Below, piece after piece: positions 8,684 through 18,802 of a DNA stretch of 64,000 nucleotides. Source of the DNA: VRUE01 sp963837735 (GTDB taxonomy: Bacteria > Actinomycetota > Thermoleophilia > Solirubrobacterales > 70-9); contig CAWIOM010000004.1 in the NCBI GenBank assembly GCA_963837735.1, positions 1 through 64,000 on the forward strand. The letters run 5' to 3'. How positions within the stretch are numbered: position 1 is the first letter of the stretch; each line of letters starts with the position of its first letter. Below the pieces are notes generated by a model. That model was not told where the DNA came from and did no database searches. It was given only the letters and a program-made list of their open reading frames with translations. Both the position numbers and the translations under genes were made by a program.

Positions 8684-10072
8684 ATGAACCCGCCGCCTGC
8701 AGAGGGACTCGCCTCCCGCCTATTCCTGGGCCCGGCGCTGCGCACGCAGCCGGACGGGCGCCTGGTGAGCCTGGTCCGGGACGGCTACGACGCGGCCTTC
8801 GAGGAGATCGTCCGCCGCTACGGCAGGCCCCTGACTCGTTACGCGGCCGGAATCGTGGGCGGGCGCTCGGAGGACGTCACCCAGGACGCCTTCTCGAAGG
8901 CGCTGCTCGCCCTGCGCCGCGACTCCGACGCCAAGATCGACCTCAAGCCGTGGCTGTACAGGATCGTCCGCAACACCGCCCTCAACGACCTCCGCGACCG
9001 GCCGCCGGACACGGCAGAGCTGGTCGAGGCGCTGGAGCGCGGCTCGGGCTCCGCTGCCGAGGAGGCCGAGCGCCGCGAGGAGATGTCGGAGCTGCTGCGC
9101 CGTCTGCGCGCCCTGCCCGAGCCGCAGCGGGCGGCGATCGTGATGCGCGAGCTGGAAGGGCTCAGCCACGACGAGATCGCGGCTGCCCTGGGCCTCAGCG
9201 GAGGGGCGGCCCGACAGGCGATCTACCGGGCGCGGCAAAGCCTGCGGGACGGTTTCGGCCTGCTGGTCCCGATGCCCCTCCTGCGGATGCTGATCGAGCA
9301 CGGCTCCGATGCCGGGGCCGGGGCCGCCGCGGTCGGGGCCGGCGGCGCGGCGGCGGTCGGCGGAGCCGGTGCCGGGACGGCGCTCAAGGTCGGCGTCGTC
9401 ACCGCCGTGCTCGCCGGGTCGGTGGGAACCGGGCTGGCGATCAAGGATGACCGCACCCACGAGCACCGCGCGGAAACCGCGGCGGCGGCAACCGTCCCCG
9501 CCGTCGACGCGGGCGGCTCCGGGGCACCGAGCGCCGCGCCTGCGCCGGGTCGTCGAGCCGGCCCGGGCGACACCAGCGGCGCGGGCGACTCCTCCGCCGC
9601 GGCGTCGGCCCCTTCGATCGGCGAGAGCCGGACTGAGGTGAGCGGCGCCTCTGACGCGGGCCTCGAAGCGAGCGGGCCCTCCGGGACTCGACACGGCGGC
9701 GGAGGTGGCTCGAAGGGCGGCCAGGGCCAGGGCGGCGGCCCCCACGGCCAGCCCAGCCATGGGCCGGGGCCCGGGCCCGGTGGAGGAGGCGGCGGGGTCG
9801 GCTCGCACTCGGGTCACGGCGGCGGTCCCGGCGAGGGATCCGCGCCGCCCGCCGGCGGGCCTGCGCCCGGGGGCGGGCCGGGACCTTCCGGCGGGGGCCA
9901 CGGAGGAGACGGCGAGCTCGGGGCCCGACGGCGAGGAGGGATCCGGCGGCGCGACCGGCCAGCCTCCCCACCTCCACCGCCTCCCCCACCCGACTCCGGC
10001 GGCCACGGCTCCGACTCCAACTCAGCGGGCGGCGAGTCTTCCTCGGTCTCGGGCGACGGCTCGCCGGATTGA
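8684..10072 (+). CDS. ECF sigma factor with transmembrane Gly/Pro-rich tail
   Basis: 462 residues from ATG 8684, which has a GGGAGG 13 bases upstream. Residues about 33-105 are sigma region 2 (FEEIVRRYGRPLTRYAAGIV, SEDVTQDAFSKALL, KPWLYRIVRNTALNDLRDR), and 140-195 are region 4 (LPEPQRAAIVMRELEGLSHDEIAAALGLS), so it should direct RNA polymerase to a set of promoters. A Gly/Ala segment and one membrane helix (about 235-256, ALKVGVVTAVLAGSVGTGLA) follow, then about 200 residues of Gly, Pro, Ser and His-rich, probably disordered sequence that would lie outside the cell. A short Arg-rich stretch near 9930-9965 may mark two small indels. No anti-sigma gene is adjacent; the tail may replace one. It is followed by a secreted protein 68 bases on. 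Confidence 0.8.
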   Translation: MNPPPAEGLASRLFLGPALRTQPDGRLVSLVRDGYDAAFEEIVRRYGRPLTRYAAGIVGGRSEDVTQDAFSKALLALRRDSDAKIDLKPWLYRIVRNTALNDLRDRPPDTAELVEALERGSGSAAEEAERREEMSELLRRLRALPEPQRAAIVMRELEGLSHDEIAAALGLSGGAARQAIYRARQSLRDGFGLLVPMPLLRMLIEHGSDAGAGAAAVGAGGAAAVGGAGAGTALKVGVVTAVLAGSVGTGLAIKDDRTHEHRAETAAAATVPAVDAGGSGAPSAAPAPGRRAGPGDTSGAGDSSAAASAPSIGESRTEVSGASDAGLEASGPSGTRHGGGGGSKGGQGQGGGPHGQPSHGPGPGPGGGGGGVGSHSGHGGGPGEGSAPPAGGPAPGGGPGPSGGGHGGDGELGARRRGGIRRRDRPASPPPPPPPPDSGGHGSDSNSAGGESSSVSGDGSPD

Positions 10073-10140
10073 GTGATCTTCGCGCCGCTCCCGGGTTGAG
10101 CGGGTGAAGTGTCAATCGCTCTCGCAACCAAGGAGGAGAA

Positions 10141-11250
10141 ATGAGACGTCGCCACGGCAATCGGGCCCGGCTCGGCGGGGCGCTGTTGGTGGCCCTGGGC
10201 GCGCTGGCGCTCCTCGCGATGCCCGGCATCGCGGCCGCCAAGGACCGCAACAAGGACCACATCCCCGACCGCTGGGAGAAGCGGCATCACCTCTCCCTGA
10301 ACGTCAAGCAGGCCGGCCGCGACCAGGACCGCGACCACCTGCGCAATCGGGCCGAGTTCCTGGCCGGGACCAACCCGCGCGACAAGGACACCGACAACGA
10401 CGGCGTCATGGACGGCGAAGAGAACGCCGGCACGATCGCCTCCTACGACGCGGAAACCGGCAAGCTGGTGATCAACCTCTACGGCGGCGAGACGATGTCG
10501 GGAACGGTCACCGACCAGACTCGGATCAAGTGCGGCCACGGCTGCCGGGGACATCAGCACGGCGAAGACCCGGAAGCATCCTCCTCAGAGCATGACCAGG
10601 GACCGCCTCCGCCTCCGCCGGCCTCAGGCCCCCCGGGGCTGGGCGATGACGAAAACGACTCGCCCCCGGGCGAGGACGGGACGCCCCCCGGAGCGAGCGA
10701 GGGCCCCGGTCGCGGCGCCGAGAACTCGGCGGGCTGCACCACCGCCGCGCTGGTCGAGGGCGCGGTCGTCACCGAGGCCGACCTGAAGCTGAGGAACGGC
10801 GTCGCGACGTTCACGGCGATCGAGCTCGAGCAGCAGCAGAGCGGCGGCGGCGAATCGGGTGAAGCCACCGCAATAGGTCGTCGCCAGGGTCGGACGCGAT
10901 CTGGAACCGCGTCCGACCCCCGTCGGCGGTGTCCTGACGGCGCGCCGGGGCTACTTGGCGTCGAGCCAGTCGCTGCCGATGCCGATGTCGACGACGAGGG
11001 GCGGGTCGAGCTCATAGGCGGCGCACATCTCGCGCCGCACCAGCTCGGCGACGTCGTCCATCTCCGCCGGCGGGCCCTCGAAGAGCAGCTCGTCGTGAAT
11101 CTGCAGGACGAGGCGGGTCTTCGTCCCCCGCTCGCGCAGGGCCGCCCGGCAGCGGACCATCGCGACCTTGATGATGTCGGCTGCGGTGCCCTGGATCACC
11201 GTGTTGACCGCGAGCCGCTCGCCCAGGCGGCGGGTGTTCGGGTTCGATGA
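10141..11250 (+). CDS. Secreted Asp-rich (thrombospondin-3/calcium-binding type) protein
   Basis: The start ATG has a strong AAGGAGGAG just upstream. Residues 1-33 are a signal peptide ending AMPGIAAAK. Residues 34-100 hold Asp-rich loops (KDRNKDHIPDRWEKRH, GRDQDRDHLRNRAEF and DKDTDNDGVMDGEENAG) like thrombospondin type-3 or EF-hand-like calcium sites. A short domain (YDAETGKLVINLYGGETMSG) and a Pro/Gly linker follow, then a final conserved-looking part ending VATFTAIELEQQQS. Beyond about 10870 the frame runs through a terminator and antisense to polA, so the true end is probably a TAG at 10874-10876, one frame away. It is probably co-transcribed with the membrane-tethered sigma factor. Confidence 0.7.
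   Translation: MRRRHGNRARLGGALLVALGALALLAMPGIAAAKDRNKDHIPDRWEKRHHLSLNVKQAGRDQDRDHLRNRAEFLAGTNPRDKDTDNDGVMDGEENAGTIASYDAETGKLVINLYGGETMSGTVTDQTRIKCGHGCRGHQHGEDPEASSSEHDQGPPPPPPASGPPGLGDDENDSPPGEDGTPPGASEGPGRGAENSAGCTTAALVEGAVVTEADLKLRNGVATFTAIELEQQQSGGGESGEATAIGRRQGRTRSGTASDPRRRCPDGAPGLLGVEPVAADADVDDEGRVELIGGAHLAPHQLGDVVHLRRRALEEQLVVNLQDEAGLRPPLAQGRPAADHRDLDDVGCGALDHRVDREPLAQAAGVRVR
10887..10919. terminator. Bidirectional terminator between the sigma locus and polA
   Basis: A perfect 12-base-pair stem (10887-10898 with 10908-10919, GGGTCGGACGCG) with a nine-base loop lies between convergent genes. polA stops 32 bases further right. Confidence 0.75.
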
Positions 11251-13578
11251 GCGCAGCTCCGGGATCGGCCGGCGGCGCCCCATCAGCGTCGTCACGAAGC
11301 CCTCGTCGGCCGCCTGCTCGACGACCTGCTCGCGGAAGGCGCGGACGGCGGGGAACCGCTCCAGATAGCGGGCGACGAATTCCTCGCCCTCTTTGCGCGG
11401 GATGTTGAGGCGGTCGGCGAGCCCGAAACCGGTGAGCCCGTAGACGATCCCGAAGTTGACCATCTTCGCCTTCGAGCGCTGGCCGACGTCGATGTCCTCG
11501 CGGGAGACGTTGAAGACCTCGGCCGCCGTCGCGGCATGGACGTCGTCGCCGGCGCGGAAGATCTCTTTGAGCACCCCCTCGTCGGCGACCTGGGCGAGGA
11601 CCCGGAGCTCGACCTGGCTGTAGTCGGCTGAGAGCAGCCGGGCACCGCGCTCGGCGACGAAGCAGGCTCGGACCGGGCGGCCGATCTCGGTCCGGATCGG
11701 GATGTTCTGCAGGTTCGGGTTGGTGCTCGAGAGCCGCCCGGTCGCGGCCGTCGTCTGGTTGAAGGTCGTGTGGACCCGGCCGGTGTCGGGGTCGATCAGC
11801 TCGGGGAGGGAGTCGAGGTAGGTGCTCTTCAGCTTCGAGAGCTCGCGCCAGGACTCGATCTTCTCGACGATCGGGTGCTCGTCGCGGATCTGGGCCAGGA
11901 CCCGGGCGTCGGTCGAGAAGCCGGTCTTGCCGCGTCGCTTGCGGCTCAGGCCGAGCTCCTCGAAGAGAACGCGCCCGACCTGCTGGGGGGAGCCGATCGT
12001 GAAGTCCTCGCCGGCGAGCTCGTGGATCTCCTTCTCGAGTGCGGCGATCCGCTCGCCGAAGCCGGCGCCGACCTCGGCGAGGCGCTCGGCGTCGAGCTTC
12101 AGCCCCTCTCGCTCCATCGCCGCCAGCACCTCGACCAGAGGCAGCTCGACATCGCGCAGGAGCGGCTCCAGGCCGAGGTCGTCGAGGCGGGCGGCCTGCG
12201 ACTCCGCCAAGGCCGCGACCAGCCGCGCCTCCTCGGCCGGGTCGAGGCCCGCCTCGCCCTCCTCGCCGAGCGAGAGCTGGCCGTCATCGTCGCCTCCCCG
12301 CGGCGCCTCGACGCCCTCGGCGAGGCCGATGCCGGCGTCGGCTGCGAGCTCGACCAGGTCGTAGGTGCGGCGCTGCGGCTCGAGCAGGTAGGCGGCGACC
12401 ATCGTGTCCCCCGCGAGCTTCAGCTCGACGCCCTCACGGGCGGCGGCGGCGAGCAGGCCGTGACGACCGCCGCCGAGGCTCTTGAGGTCGTGGGCGACCA
12501 GCGGACGCGAGCCGAGCTCGACGGCCAGGGCGTCGTGAGCGGCCTCGCCGCTGACGATCCTCTCGCCGTCGGCCGCAGCCCAGCGATCGCCGTCGATGGC
12601 CAGGGCCACCGGCCCCTCGCCGAGGTCGGCCGGCGTGCCCTCGACCGCCTCGACCTCGAGCTCGTTCTCGACCCGCCGGCCGGGAACCGCATCGCCCTCG
12701 GGAAGAGCCTCTTCGAGGCGCTCCATCACGGCCCGCAGCTCGAACTCGCGCATGAAGTCGCGCAGGGCGCCGCGGTCGGGCTCGGCGACCATCGCCGCCT
12801 GCAGGTCGACCCCCGTGTCGAGGTCGTACTGCAGGGTCGCGAGCTGCTTCGACATGCGGGCATCGTCGGCGTGCTCGACCAGATTCTGCTTGCGTTTGGC
12901 GCCGGACACCTCCTCGACGTTGGCGAGCACGTCCTCGAGCGTGCCGAACTTCTGCAGCAGCTGGGCGGCGGTCTTCTCGCCGATCCCGGGGACCCCCGGG
13001 ATGTTGTCGGAGGTGTCGCCGCGCAGGCCCATCAGGTCGGTGACTCGCTCGGGCGGCACGCCGTAGCGCTCGAGGACCGCGTCGTGGTCGTAGACCTTGG
13101 TCTCCGAGATCCCTTTCGTGGTGCTCATCACCCGGATTCCGTCGCCGACCAGCTGGTAGGCGTCGCGATCGCCGGTGACGACCATCACCGGGATCCCCTC
13201 CTCGCGGGCGCGGACGGCGAGCGTCGCGATCACGTCATCGGCCTCGTAGCCCTCGACCCTGACGTTGGTGTACCCGAAGGCGTCGACCAGCGGCATCAGG
13301 TGCGGCCACTGCTCGCGCAGCAGGTCGGGTCGCGGGGAGCGCTGGGCCTTGTAGAGGTCGTAGGTGACCTCGCGCCCCGACATCCCCGCGTCCCAGGCCA
13401 CGACGACCCCCCCGGGCCTGTGCTCGTCGATGATTTTCACCAGCATCGAGGCGAGGCCGTAGATCGCGTTGGTCGGCCTCCCGTCGGCGGTCGCTATCGA
13501 CTCGGGCAGCGCGAAGAAGGCCCGGTAGGCGAGCGAGTTCCCGTCGATGAGGAAGAGCTCCGGCGCGTCGTCGGCCAT
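10951..13578 (-). CDS. polA: DNA polymerase I
   Basis: 875 residues from ATG 13578 (a GTG three codons earlier is possible). It fills gaps in repair and removes RNA primers. Residues 1-300 are the 5' nuclease (LFLIDGNSLAYRAFFALP; GLRGDTSDNIPGVPGIGEKTA). Residues 300-470 fold like the 3'-5' exonuclease, but the acidic metal ligands are missing (VALAIDGDRWAA in place of the DxE motif), so proofreading is probably lost, as in many actinobacteria. The polymerase domain is intact: motif A LLSADYSQVELRVLA, motif B RSKAKMVNFGIVYGLTGFG and motif C LVLQIHDELLFE. The gene stands alone on the minus strand. Confidence 0.96.
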   Translation of the reverse strand: MADDAPELFLIDGNSLAYRAFFALPESIATADGRPTNAIYGLASMLVKIIDEHRPGGVVVAWDAGMSGREVTYDLYKAQRSPRPDLLREQWPHLMPLVDAFGYTNVRVEGYEADDVIATLAVRAREEGIPVMVVTGDRDAYQLVGDGIRVMSTTKGISETKVYDHDAVLERYGVPPERVTDLMGLRGDTSDNIPGVPGIGEKTAAQLLQKFGTLEDVLANVEEVSGAKRKQNLVEHADDARMSKQLATLQYDLDTGVDLQAAMVAEPDRGALRDFMREFELRAVMERLEEALPEGDAVPGRRVENELEVEAVEGTPADLGEGPVALAIDGDRWAAADGERIVSGEAAHDALAVELGSRPLVAHDLKSLGGGRHGLLAAAAREGVELKLAGDTMVAAYLLEPQRRTYDLVELAADAGIGLAEGVEAPRGGDDDGQLSLGEEGEAGLDPAEEARLVAALAESQAARLDDLGLEPLLRDVELPLVEVLAAMEREGLKLDAERLAEVGAGFGERIAALEKEIHELAGEDFTIGSPQQVGRVLFEELGLSRKRRGKTGFSTDARVLAQIRDEHPIVEKIESWRELSKLKSTYLDSLPELIDPDTGRVHTTFNQTTAATGRLSSTNPNLQNIPIRTEIGRPVRACFVAERGARLLSADYSQVELRVLAQVADEGVLKEIFRAGDDVHAATAAEVFNVSREDIDVGQRSKAKMVNFGIVYGLTGFGLADRLNIPRKEGEEFVARYLERFPAVRAFREQVVEQAADEGFVTTLMGRRRPIPELRSSNPNTRRLGERLAVNTVIQGTAADIIKVAMVRCRAALRERGTKTRLVLQIHDELLFEGPPAEMDDVAELVRREMCAAYELDPPLVVDIGIGSDWLDAK

Positions 13579-13683
13579 CGGCGCCACTCTACGACGCCCG
13601 CTGGCGCCTCACCTTGTCAAATGCCACCGGTCACGGCCAACGGCAACGGGAACGCTCGCCGAATCTGATTCGATAGGCGGCCG

Positions 13684-15141
<1,458 letters not shown>

Positions 15142-15145
15142 CGAC

Positions 15146-16051
15146 GTGAAGGTCCTCGTCACCGGCGCCAGCGGCTTCATCGGCTCCGCCCTCTGCGACT
15201 CGCTGCTGCTCCGGGGCGACACGGTCGTCGGCCTGACCCGCGACCCGGAGCGGGCGCGCGGCACCAATCCGAGCGTCGTCTGGCACCCATGGGAGCCGTT
15301 GCTGGAACGACCGCCCGCCGCCGCCTTCGAGGGCGTCGACGGAGTCCTCAACATGCTCGGCGAGAAGATCAACCAGCGCTGGACCGACGAGGCGAAGCGC
15401 AAGATCCTCGAGAGCCGCAGGACCGGCACGCGCAACCTGCTGGGGACGATCGCCGGGCTCGAGCGCAGGCCGCAGGTGCTTGTCAACCAGTCCGCGATCG
15501 GCTTCTACGGGGATCGCGGCGACACGATCGTCGACGAGGACGCGACCCCGGGCGAGAGCTTCGACGCCGAGGTCGTCCAAGAGTGGGAGAGCGCCGCCGG
15601 GGAGGCCGAGAGCCTCGGCCTGCGCCTGGTGATCGTCCGCACCGGCCACGTCCTCGACCCGAACGGCGGCTTCCTGGCCAAACTTCTGCCGCCCTTCAGG
15701 CTCGGCCTCGGCGGCCCGCTGGCGGGCGGCGCCCAGTACGTCTCCTGGATCCACATCGAGGACGAGGTCGGGATCCTGCTCTGGGCGCTCGACAACGAGA
15801 AGGTGACCGGGACGATCAATGCCTCGGCCCCCAATCCTGTCACCAACAGGGAGTTCTCGAAGGCCCTCGGCAGGGCCCTGGGGCGGCCCGCGGCGATGCC
15901 GGTTCCCGGCTTCGCCCTCGACCTGATGTACGGATCCGAGTTCGGCGTCGTGCTCAAGGGCGGCCAACGGGTCGTCCCCCGCAGGGCCACCGACCTCGGG
16001 TACGCATTCCGCTTCACCGACGTCGACGAGGCGCTCGCGGACCTGTTGTAG
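15146..16051 (+). CDS. TIGR01777-family NAD-dependent epimerase/dehydratase
   Basis: 301 residues from GTG 15146, four bases after the malic enzyme. The extended short-chain dehydrogenase fold opens with KVLVTGASGFIGSALCDSLL (the TGxxGxxG nucleotide motif). GVLNMLGEKINQRWTDEAK and LVNQSAIGFYGDRGD are signatures of the TIGR01777 (YfcH/SDR39U1) group, whose substrate is generally unknown, followed by YVSWIHIEDEVGILLWAL. The C-terminal DUF1731-like part (FRFTDVDEALADLL) is present. It is cytoplasmic, and co-transcription with malic enzyme is likely. Confidence 0.88.
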   Translation: MKVLVTGASGFIGSALCDSLLLRGDTVVGLTRDPERARGTNPSVVWHPWEPLLERPPAAAFEGVDGVLNMLGEKINQRWTDEAKRKILESRRTGTRNLLGTIAGLERRPQVLVNQSAIGFYGDRGDTIVDEDATPGESFDAEVVQEWESAAGEAESLGLRLVIVRTGHVLDPNGGFLAKLLPPFRLGLGGPLAGGAQYVSWIHIEDEVGILLWALDNEKVTGTINASAPNPVTNREFSKALGRALGRPAAMPVPGFALDLMYGSEFGVVLKGGQRVVPRRATDLGYAFRFTDVDEALADLL

Positions 16052-16135
16052 GGCGGCCGGCGGCGACCGGTCGTCCGAACCCGCGACCCTGCGGGTCGCT
16101 CAAAGTGTCGCGTCGGACCGGTCACCGGCCCGCCC
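16051..16135. repeat. Hairpin element F (3' of the epimerase gene)
   Basis: An imperfect inverted repeat starts on the last base of the epimerase stop codon: GGGCGGCCGG..GACCGGTC..TCCGA on the left pairs with TCGGACCGGTCACCGGCC..GCCC on the right, around a roughly 34-base core (16079-16112). The core holds a small hairpin of its own, CCGCGACCC/GGGTCGC. The layout is that of the hairpin families A-E, but no second copy of this core is seen. It may serve as a terminator. Confidence 0.55.
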
Positions 16136-16189
16136 AGAGCGATTCGCGGGGGGATTCGTCGCCGTCGCGGGAGCGGAGGGCAGCCGAGG

Positions 16190-16587
16190 GCCGTCGCCAT
16201 CCCGTCGGCCCCTGAGCTGTCGTCGATCAGCCGTAGACCCGCTTCGTCGAGGATCGGGCGGATGAACTTGGTCGCGGGACCGGGGGCTTCCAGGTAGGCG
16301 ACCGCGGTCGAGTCCTCGGTGGCGCGGCGGGCATTGGCGCCGGCAGTGGCGAGGTCGAGGCGACCGCCATCCTCGACAGGCTCGGCGCAGACCACCCGGA
16401 CCGGACCGACCCCGCCCGCGCCCCGGACCGCGAGAGCTCTGCCCTCGCCTGCGGACAGACCGGCGCGCCCGCGTAGACCGTCACGATCGCCCCCTCCCCG
16501 ACTTCGCTCCCGCCCCCGCACCCGCCACCCGCCAGGAGCAGAGAGACAACCGACCGCCACCGCCACCCGTGCCGCGTTCCTGCGCAC
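16190..16587 (-). pseudogene. Small lipoprotein with periplasmic-binding-like segment, frame-disrupted
   Basis: Joined across frames, this reads as a lipoprotein of about 120-130 residues. It starts at GTG 16587 (VRRNAARVAVAVGC), then SLLLAGGGCGGGSEVGEGAI supplies a lipobox Cys in a second frame, followed by VTVYAGAPVCPQARAELSRS. The first frame resumes as VRVVCAEPVEDGGRLDLATA and ANARRATEDSTAVAYLEAPG, ending ILDEAGLRLIDDSSGADGMA. The second half resembles part of Leu/Ile/Val-type periplasmic binding domains. Frame changes lie near 16540 and 16415, and the 3' end is uncertain. Either an indel-ridden small lipoprotein or a remnant; the function is unknown. Confidence 0.5.
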
Positions 16588-16616
16588 AGATGCTGCTTCT
16601 TTGCGGGAGGCGCGTC

Positions 16617-16701
16617 GGGAGGATCGGGTGACCCCCTCTCCGAAACACTCAAGAGCAGCCTCCCGGCTGCTCGTTTGGGGAGGGGGTTGCCCGATCCTCC
16701 C
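16617..16701. repeat. Hairpin element D1
   Basis: GGGAGGATCGGG at the left (16617-16628) pairs with CCCGATCCTCCC at the right (16690-16701). Inside, ACCCCCTCTCC pairs with GGGGAGGGGGT and GAGCAGCC with GGCTGCTC. The reverse complement shares CTCCCCAAA..CGGGAG..CTTGAGTGTTT with element D2 at 53604, while the outer arms differ. It ends six bases after the pfk stop codon and probably also stops transcription. Confidence 0.7.
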
Positions 16702-16707
16702 CACCCC

Positions 16708-17736
16708 CTACCCAAAGAAGACCTCAGCCTCGCCGTACAGCGAGGGCGGCACCGTCTTCAGCTTCGACGTCGCGTCGCTCAGCGGGACGAGCTCGATCTC
16801 GGTGCCGCGCAGCGCGGTCATCTTGCCCCATTCGCCCGCCTCGGCGGCATCGATCGCGTGCAGGCCGAAGCGGGTGGCGAGAACGCGGTCGAAGGCGGTC
16901 GGGGTGCCGCCGCGCTGGACGTGGCCGAGCACCGTCGCGCGGGTCTCCTTGCCGGTGCGGCTCTCGATCTCGCCCTCGAGCCAGTGGGCGATCCCGCCGA
17001 GGCGGGCGTGGCCGAAGGCGTCCTTGCCGGCCTCGAGCTCGGCAGGCATCCCGTCACGGGGCCGGGCGCCCTCGGAGACGACGACGATCGGCGCGAAGTG
17101 GGCTTCGTAGCGGCGCCCGACCAGCTCGCAGACGCGTTCGATGTCGAACGGCTGCTCGGGGATCAGGATCAGGTTGGCTCCCCCCGCGAGCCCGGCGTGG
17201 AACGCGATCCAGCCGGCGTGGCGGCCCATCACCTCGACGATCAGAACGCGATGGTGGCTGTCCGCGGTCGTGTGCAGGCGGTCGATCGCCTCCATCGCGA
17301 TGTTGACGGCGGTGTCGAAGCCGAAGGTGTAGTCGGTGGCGCTGAGGTCGTTGTCGATCGTCTTCGGCACGCCGACGACCGGCAGGCCATGCTCCTCGTG
17401 CAGCCGAGAGGCGGCGCCCAGCGTGTCCTCGCCGCCGATCGCGATCAGCCCCTCGACGCCCGCCGCCTCGAGGTTCTCGACGACCCTCGCGCCGCCGCCG
17501 TCCTCGGCGAACGGGTTCGTGCGAGAGGAGCCGAGGATCGTGCCGCCGCGGGGCAGGATGCCGCGCACCTCGGGAACGCCGAGCGGCCCCGCGTCGTTCT
17601 CGAGCGGGCCGTGCCAGCCGTCGCGATAGCCGACGAACTCGTGGCCCATGCGTTCAACGCCCTTGCGGACGATCGCCCGGATCACCGCGTTGAGCCCGGG
17701 GCAGTCGCCGCCGCCTGTGAGCACGCCGATGCGCAT
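16708..17736 (-). CDS. pfkA: 6-phosphofructokinase, PPi-type signature
   Basis: 342 residues. It phosphorylates fructose 6-phosphate in glycolysis. MRIGVLTGGGDCPGLNAVIR is the phosphate-donor loop. AIGGEDTLGAASRL has Asp where ATP-dependent enzymes have Gly (position 104 of the E. coli enzyme), and VPKTIDNDLSATD has Lys at the position of Gly124. This Asp/Lys pair is the known mark of pyrophosphate-dependent enzymes, which work reversibly. VMGRHAGWIAFHAGLAGGAN binds substrate. It lies alone, divergent from a methyltransferase gene, with hairpin D1 right behind it. Confidence 0.92.
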   Translation of the reverse strand: MRIGVLTGGGDCPGLNAVIRAIVRKGVERMGHEFVGYRDGWHGPLENDAGPLGVPEVRGILPRGGTILGSSRTNPFAEDGGGARVVENLEAAGVEGLIAIGGEDTLGAASRLHEEHGLPVVGVPKTIDNDLSATDYTFGFDTAVNIAMEAIDRLHTTADSHHRVLIVEVMGRHAGWIAFHAGLAGGANLILIPEQPFDIERVCELVGRRYEAHFAPIVVVSEGARPRDGMPAELEAGKDAFGHARLGGIAHWLEGEIESRTGKETRATVLGHVQRGGTPTAFDRVLATRFGLHAIDAAEAGEWGKMTALRGTEIELVPLSDATSKLKTVPPSLYGEAEVFFG

Positions 17737-17806
17737 CGGCCCACTTTAGGCACTCGGCGACGCGCGCGACACGGTAGTTTCGGGTCAGACCCCGAGGAGG
17801 ACAGAG

Positions 17807-18625
17807 ATGAACGACGCACCTCCGGACCTGGCCGCGGTTACTCAGGTCCAGCAGCAGATCTGGTCAAAGGGCGACTTCGCGATGGTCGCCGGAATCATCT
17901 ACAAAGTCAGCGAGGACCTCGCCGAGGCGCTCGACCTGATTCCCGACGAGCGGGTGCTCGACGTCGCCTGCGGCAGCGGCAACGGCGCGATCTCCGCCGC
18001 CCGTCGCACCTGGGGCGGCACGGTCGGGGCCGACTACGTGCCCGCCCTGCTCGAGCGCGGCCGCGAGCGGGCGGCGGCCGAGCGGCTCGAGGTCGAGTTC
18101 GTCGAGGCGGACGCCCAGGACCTGCCGTTCGAGGACGGCAGCTTCGATGTCGCGATCTCGATCTTTGGGGCGATGTTCGCTCCCGACCAGCCCAAGGCGG
18201 CCTCCGAGCTCCTGCGCGTGGTCAGGCCGGGTGGACGGATCGGGATGTGCAATTGGACCCCGAGCGGCGGCGTCGGGACGATGTTCCAGACGATCGCCAA
18301 ACACGCCCCGCCACCGCCGGGCATCGACCCGCCGCTGCTCTGGGGCACGGAGGAGCGCCTCCGCGAGCTGTTCGGCGAGGGGATCTCGGACCTCAGGGTC
18401 GAGAGCCGCATGTCACGCCAGCCGTTCCGCTCTGTCGAGCACTACATCGATTTCTTCCGCACCTACTTCGGGCCCATCCAGACGGCCTACGAGCGGGTCG
18501 GCAGCGAGGGCGAACAGGCGCTGACCGACGACCTGCGGGCCTTTCTGGAGTCGGCCAACACCGCCGGCGAGAAGGCGCTCGTGCTCGAAGCCGAGTACCT
18601 GCAGGTGGTCGCGACACGAGCCTGA
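17807..18625 (+). CDS. Class I SAM-dependent methyltransferase
   Basis: 272 residues; ATG 17807 follows a clear GAGGAGG. The Rossmann-like SAM fold shows motif I VLDVACGSGNGAISAAR, the acidic end of strand 2 (VGADYVPALLERG), VEADAQDLPFEDGSFDVAIS (motifs II/III of UbiE/Methyltransf_11 enzymes) and ELLRVVRPGGRIGMCNW. The C-terminal part (VEHYIDFFRTYFGPI) would form the substrate lid. Such enzymes methylate small molecules such as quinones or lipids; the substrate is not predictable here. It is divergent from pfk. Confidence 0.88.
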   Translation: MNDAPPDLAAVTQVQQQIWSKGDFAMVAGIIYKVSEDLAEALDLIPDERVLDVACGSGNGAISAARRTWGGTVGADYVPALLERGRERAAAERLEVEFVEADAQDLPFEDGSFDVAISIFGAMFAPDQPKAASELLRVVRPGGRIGMCNWTPSGGVGTMFQTIAKHAPPPPGIDPPLLWGTEERLRELFGEGISDLRVESRMSRQPFRSVEHYIDFFRTYFGPIQTAYERVGSEGEQALTDDLRAFLESANTAGEKALVLEAEYLQVVATRA

Positions 18626-18643
18626 CCGGCGCCGCCGGCGCGG

Positions 18644-18790
18644 TTAGGACCTGGGCACGAGGACGCGGATCGCGGCGCCGATGAAGAGCACCGTGAAGAA
18701 GACGAGGCCGGCGACCGGGCCGCCCTGCCCGAAGGCATAGGACAGCGTCATTGCGGCGAGCGCCAGGAAGAGTGTGACGACCATTGACAT
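18644..18790 (-). CDS. 48-residue two-helix membrane protein
   Basis: A short gene 12 bases behind trpA. The product begins MSMVVTLFLALAAMTLSYAF, has a GQGGP turn, then AGLVFFTVLFIGAAIRVLVP, so two membrane helices joined by a tight Gly-rich turn with a basic C-terminus. Its reading is clean (ATG 18790, TAA 18644-18646) and its spacing fits the last gene of the trp operon. I do not recognise it; no function is claimed. Confidence 0.6.
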   Translation of the reverse strand: MSMVVTLFLALAAMTLSYAFGQGGPVAGLVFFTVLFIGAAIRVLVPRS

Positions 18791-18802
18791 GCGGCCGGGA
18801 GC

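Noticed and set aside
10870..11250. Long C-terminus of the secreted Asp-rich protein
   Set aside because: It passes through a perfect 12-base-pair terminator and lies antisense to the end of polA; a one-base indel before TAG 10874-10876 is simpler.
10951..13578. Proofreading-active polymerase I
   Set aside because: The exonuclease-like domain lacks the acidic metal ligands (VALAIDGDRW where DxE is expected).
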